Assembly (NCBI GenBank): GCA_963557065.1
Contig: CAUWCT010000023.1
Location: 1-23,928 of the forward strand
DNA length: 23,928 bases
Source of the DNA: UMGS1370 sp963557065
GTDB taxonomy: Bacteria > Bacillota > Clostridia > Lachnospirales > Lachnospiraceae
Reading direction: 5' to 3'
Positions 23,928 to 23,928 of this stretch are shown here, in pieces. The notes beneath the pieces are model-generated. The model had not been told where the DNA came from. It did no database searches and saw only the letters and a program-made list of their open reading frames with translations. The position numbers were made by a program, and so were the translations under genes. Numbering within the stretch: the stretch's first letter is position 1; each line of letters begins with the position of its first letter.

Positions 23928-23928
23928 C

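Noticed and set aside
1..23928. CRISPR array, tRNA or rRNA genes
   Set aside because: No regularly spaced repeats and no recognisable tRNA or rRNA sequence were seen on either strand; the integrase target is rpsI rather than a tRNA.

Overview
The window looks like a chromosomal segment of a gut-type Firmicute, most likely a Lachnospiraceae or related clostridial species. This rests on moderate GC, strong AGGAGG-type ribosome binding sites, a DUF3791/DUF3990 cassette, a bifunctional BirA with an HTH domain, and clostridial-looking transporters. The assignment comes from gene style, not from a database comparison.

Positions 1-17430 read as ordinary, well-kept chromosome. From left to right they hold: (i) a redox/sulfotransferase module, with a signal-less arylsulfotransferase and a CxxC thioredoxin on the minus strand facing a divergent thioredoxin-reductase-like flavoprotein with an extra C-terminal domain; (ii) a tight three-gene DUF3791-DUF3990-DUF3791 cassette whose middle gene appears internally deleted; (iii) one long minus-strand operon, oppB-oppC-oppD-oppF-oppA-ldcA, driven by a consensus-like promoter at 11232-11260 and ended by a terminator that overlaps the ldcA stop. 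A peptide importer with an LD-carboxypeptidase suggests uptake and trimming of cell-wall peptides. The oppC-oppD gap contains a branched inverted-repeat structure; (iv) birA, divergent from opp; (v) an NSS sodium-dependent transporter; (vi) a DASS/SLC13 anion transporter preceded by a LysR regulator, with a perfect T-N11-A palindrome beside the transporter promoter and an uncharacterised DUF6930-like gene upstream of the regulator.

Positions 17430-23928 are an accessory region. A decayed remnant of a YobI-type P-loop ATPase is followed, moving right, by a PtuA-PtuB (Septu-type) anti-phage pair, then a HipA-like kinase with a small partner gene and a zinc-finger/pRiA4b-type protein, then the last 16 codons of rpsI (ribosomal protein S9) with a terminator, and next to it a full tyrosine integrase whose 3' end faces that rpsI fragment. 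A second, truncated integrase C-terminus lies immediately behind. A second rpsI-terminator-like sequence at 19830-19929 bounds the HipA module on its other side. The simplest reading is an island hot spot at the 3' end of rpsI where several elements have stacked, leaving the HipA module between two att-like ends with no integrase of its own, and the Septu pair on the far side of the second att-like site. This stacking is inference; the rpsI tail, the terminators and the two integrase copies are directly visible.
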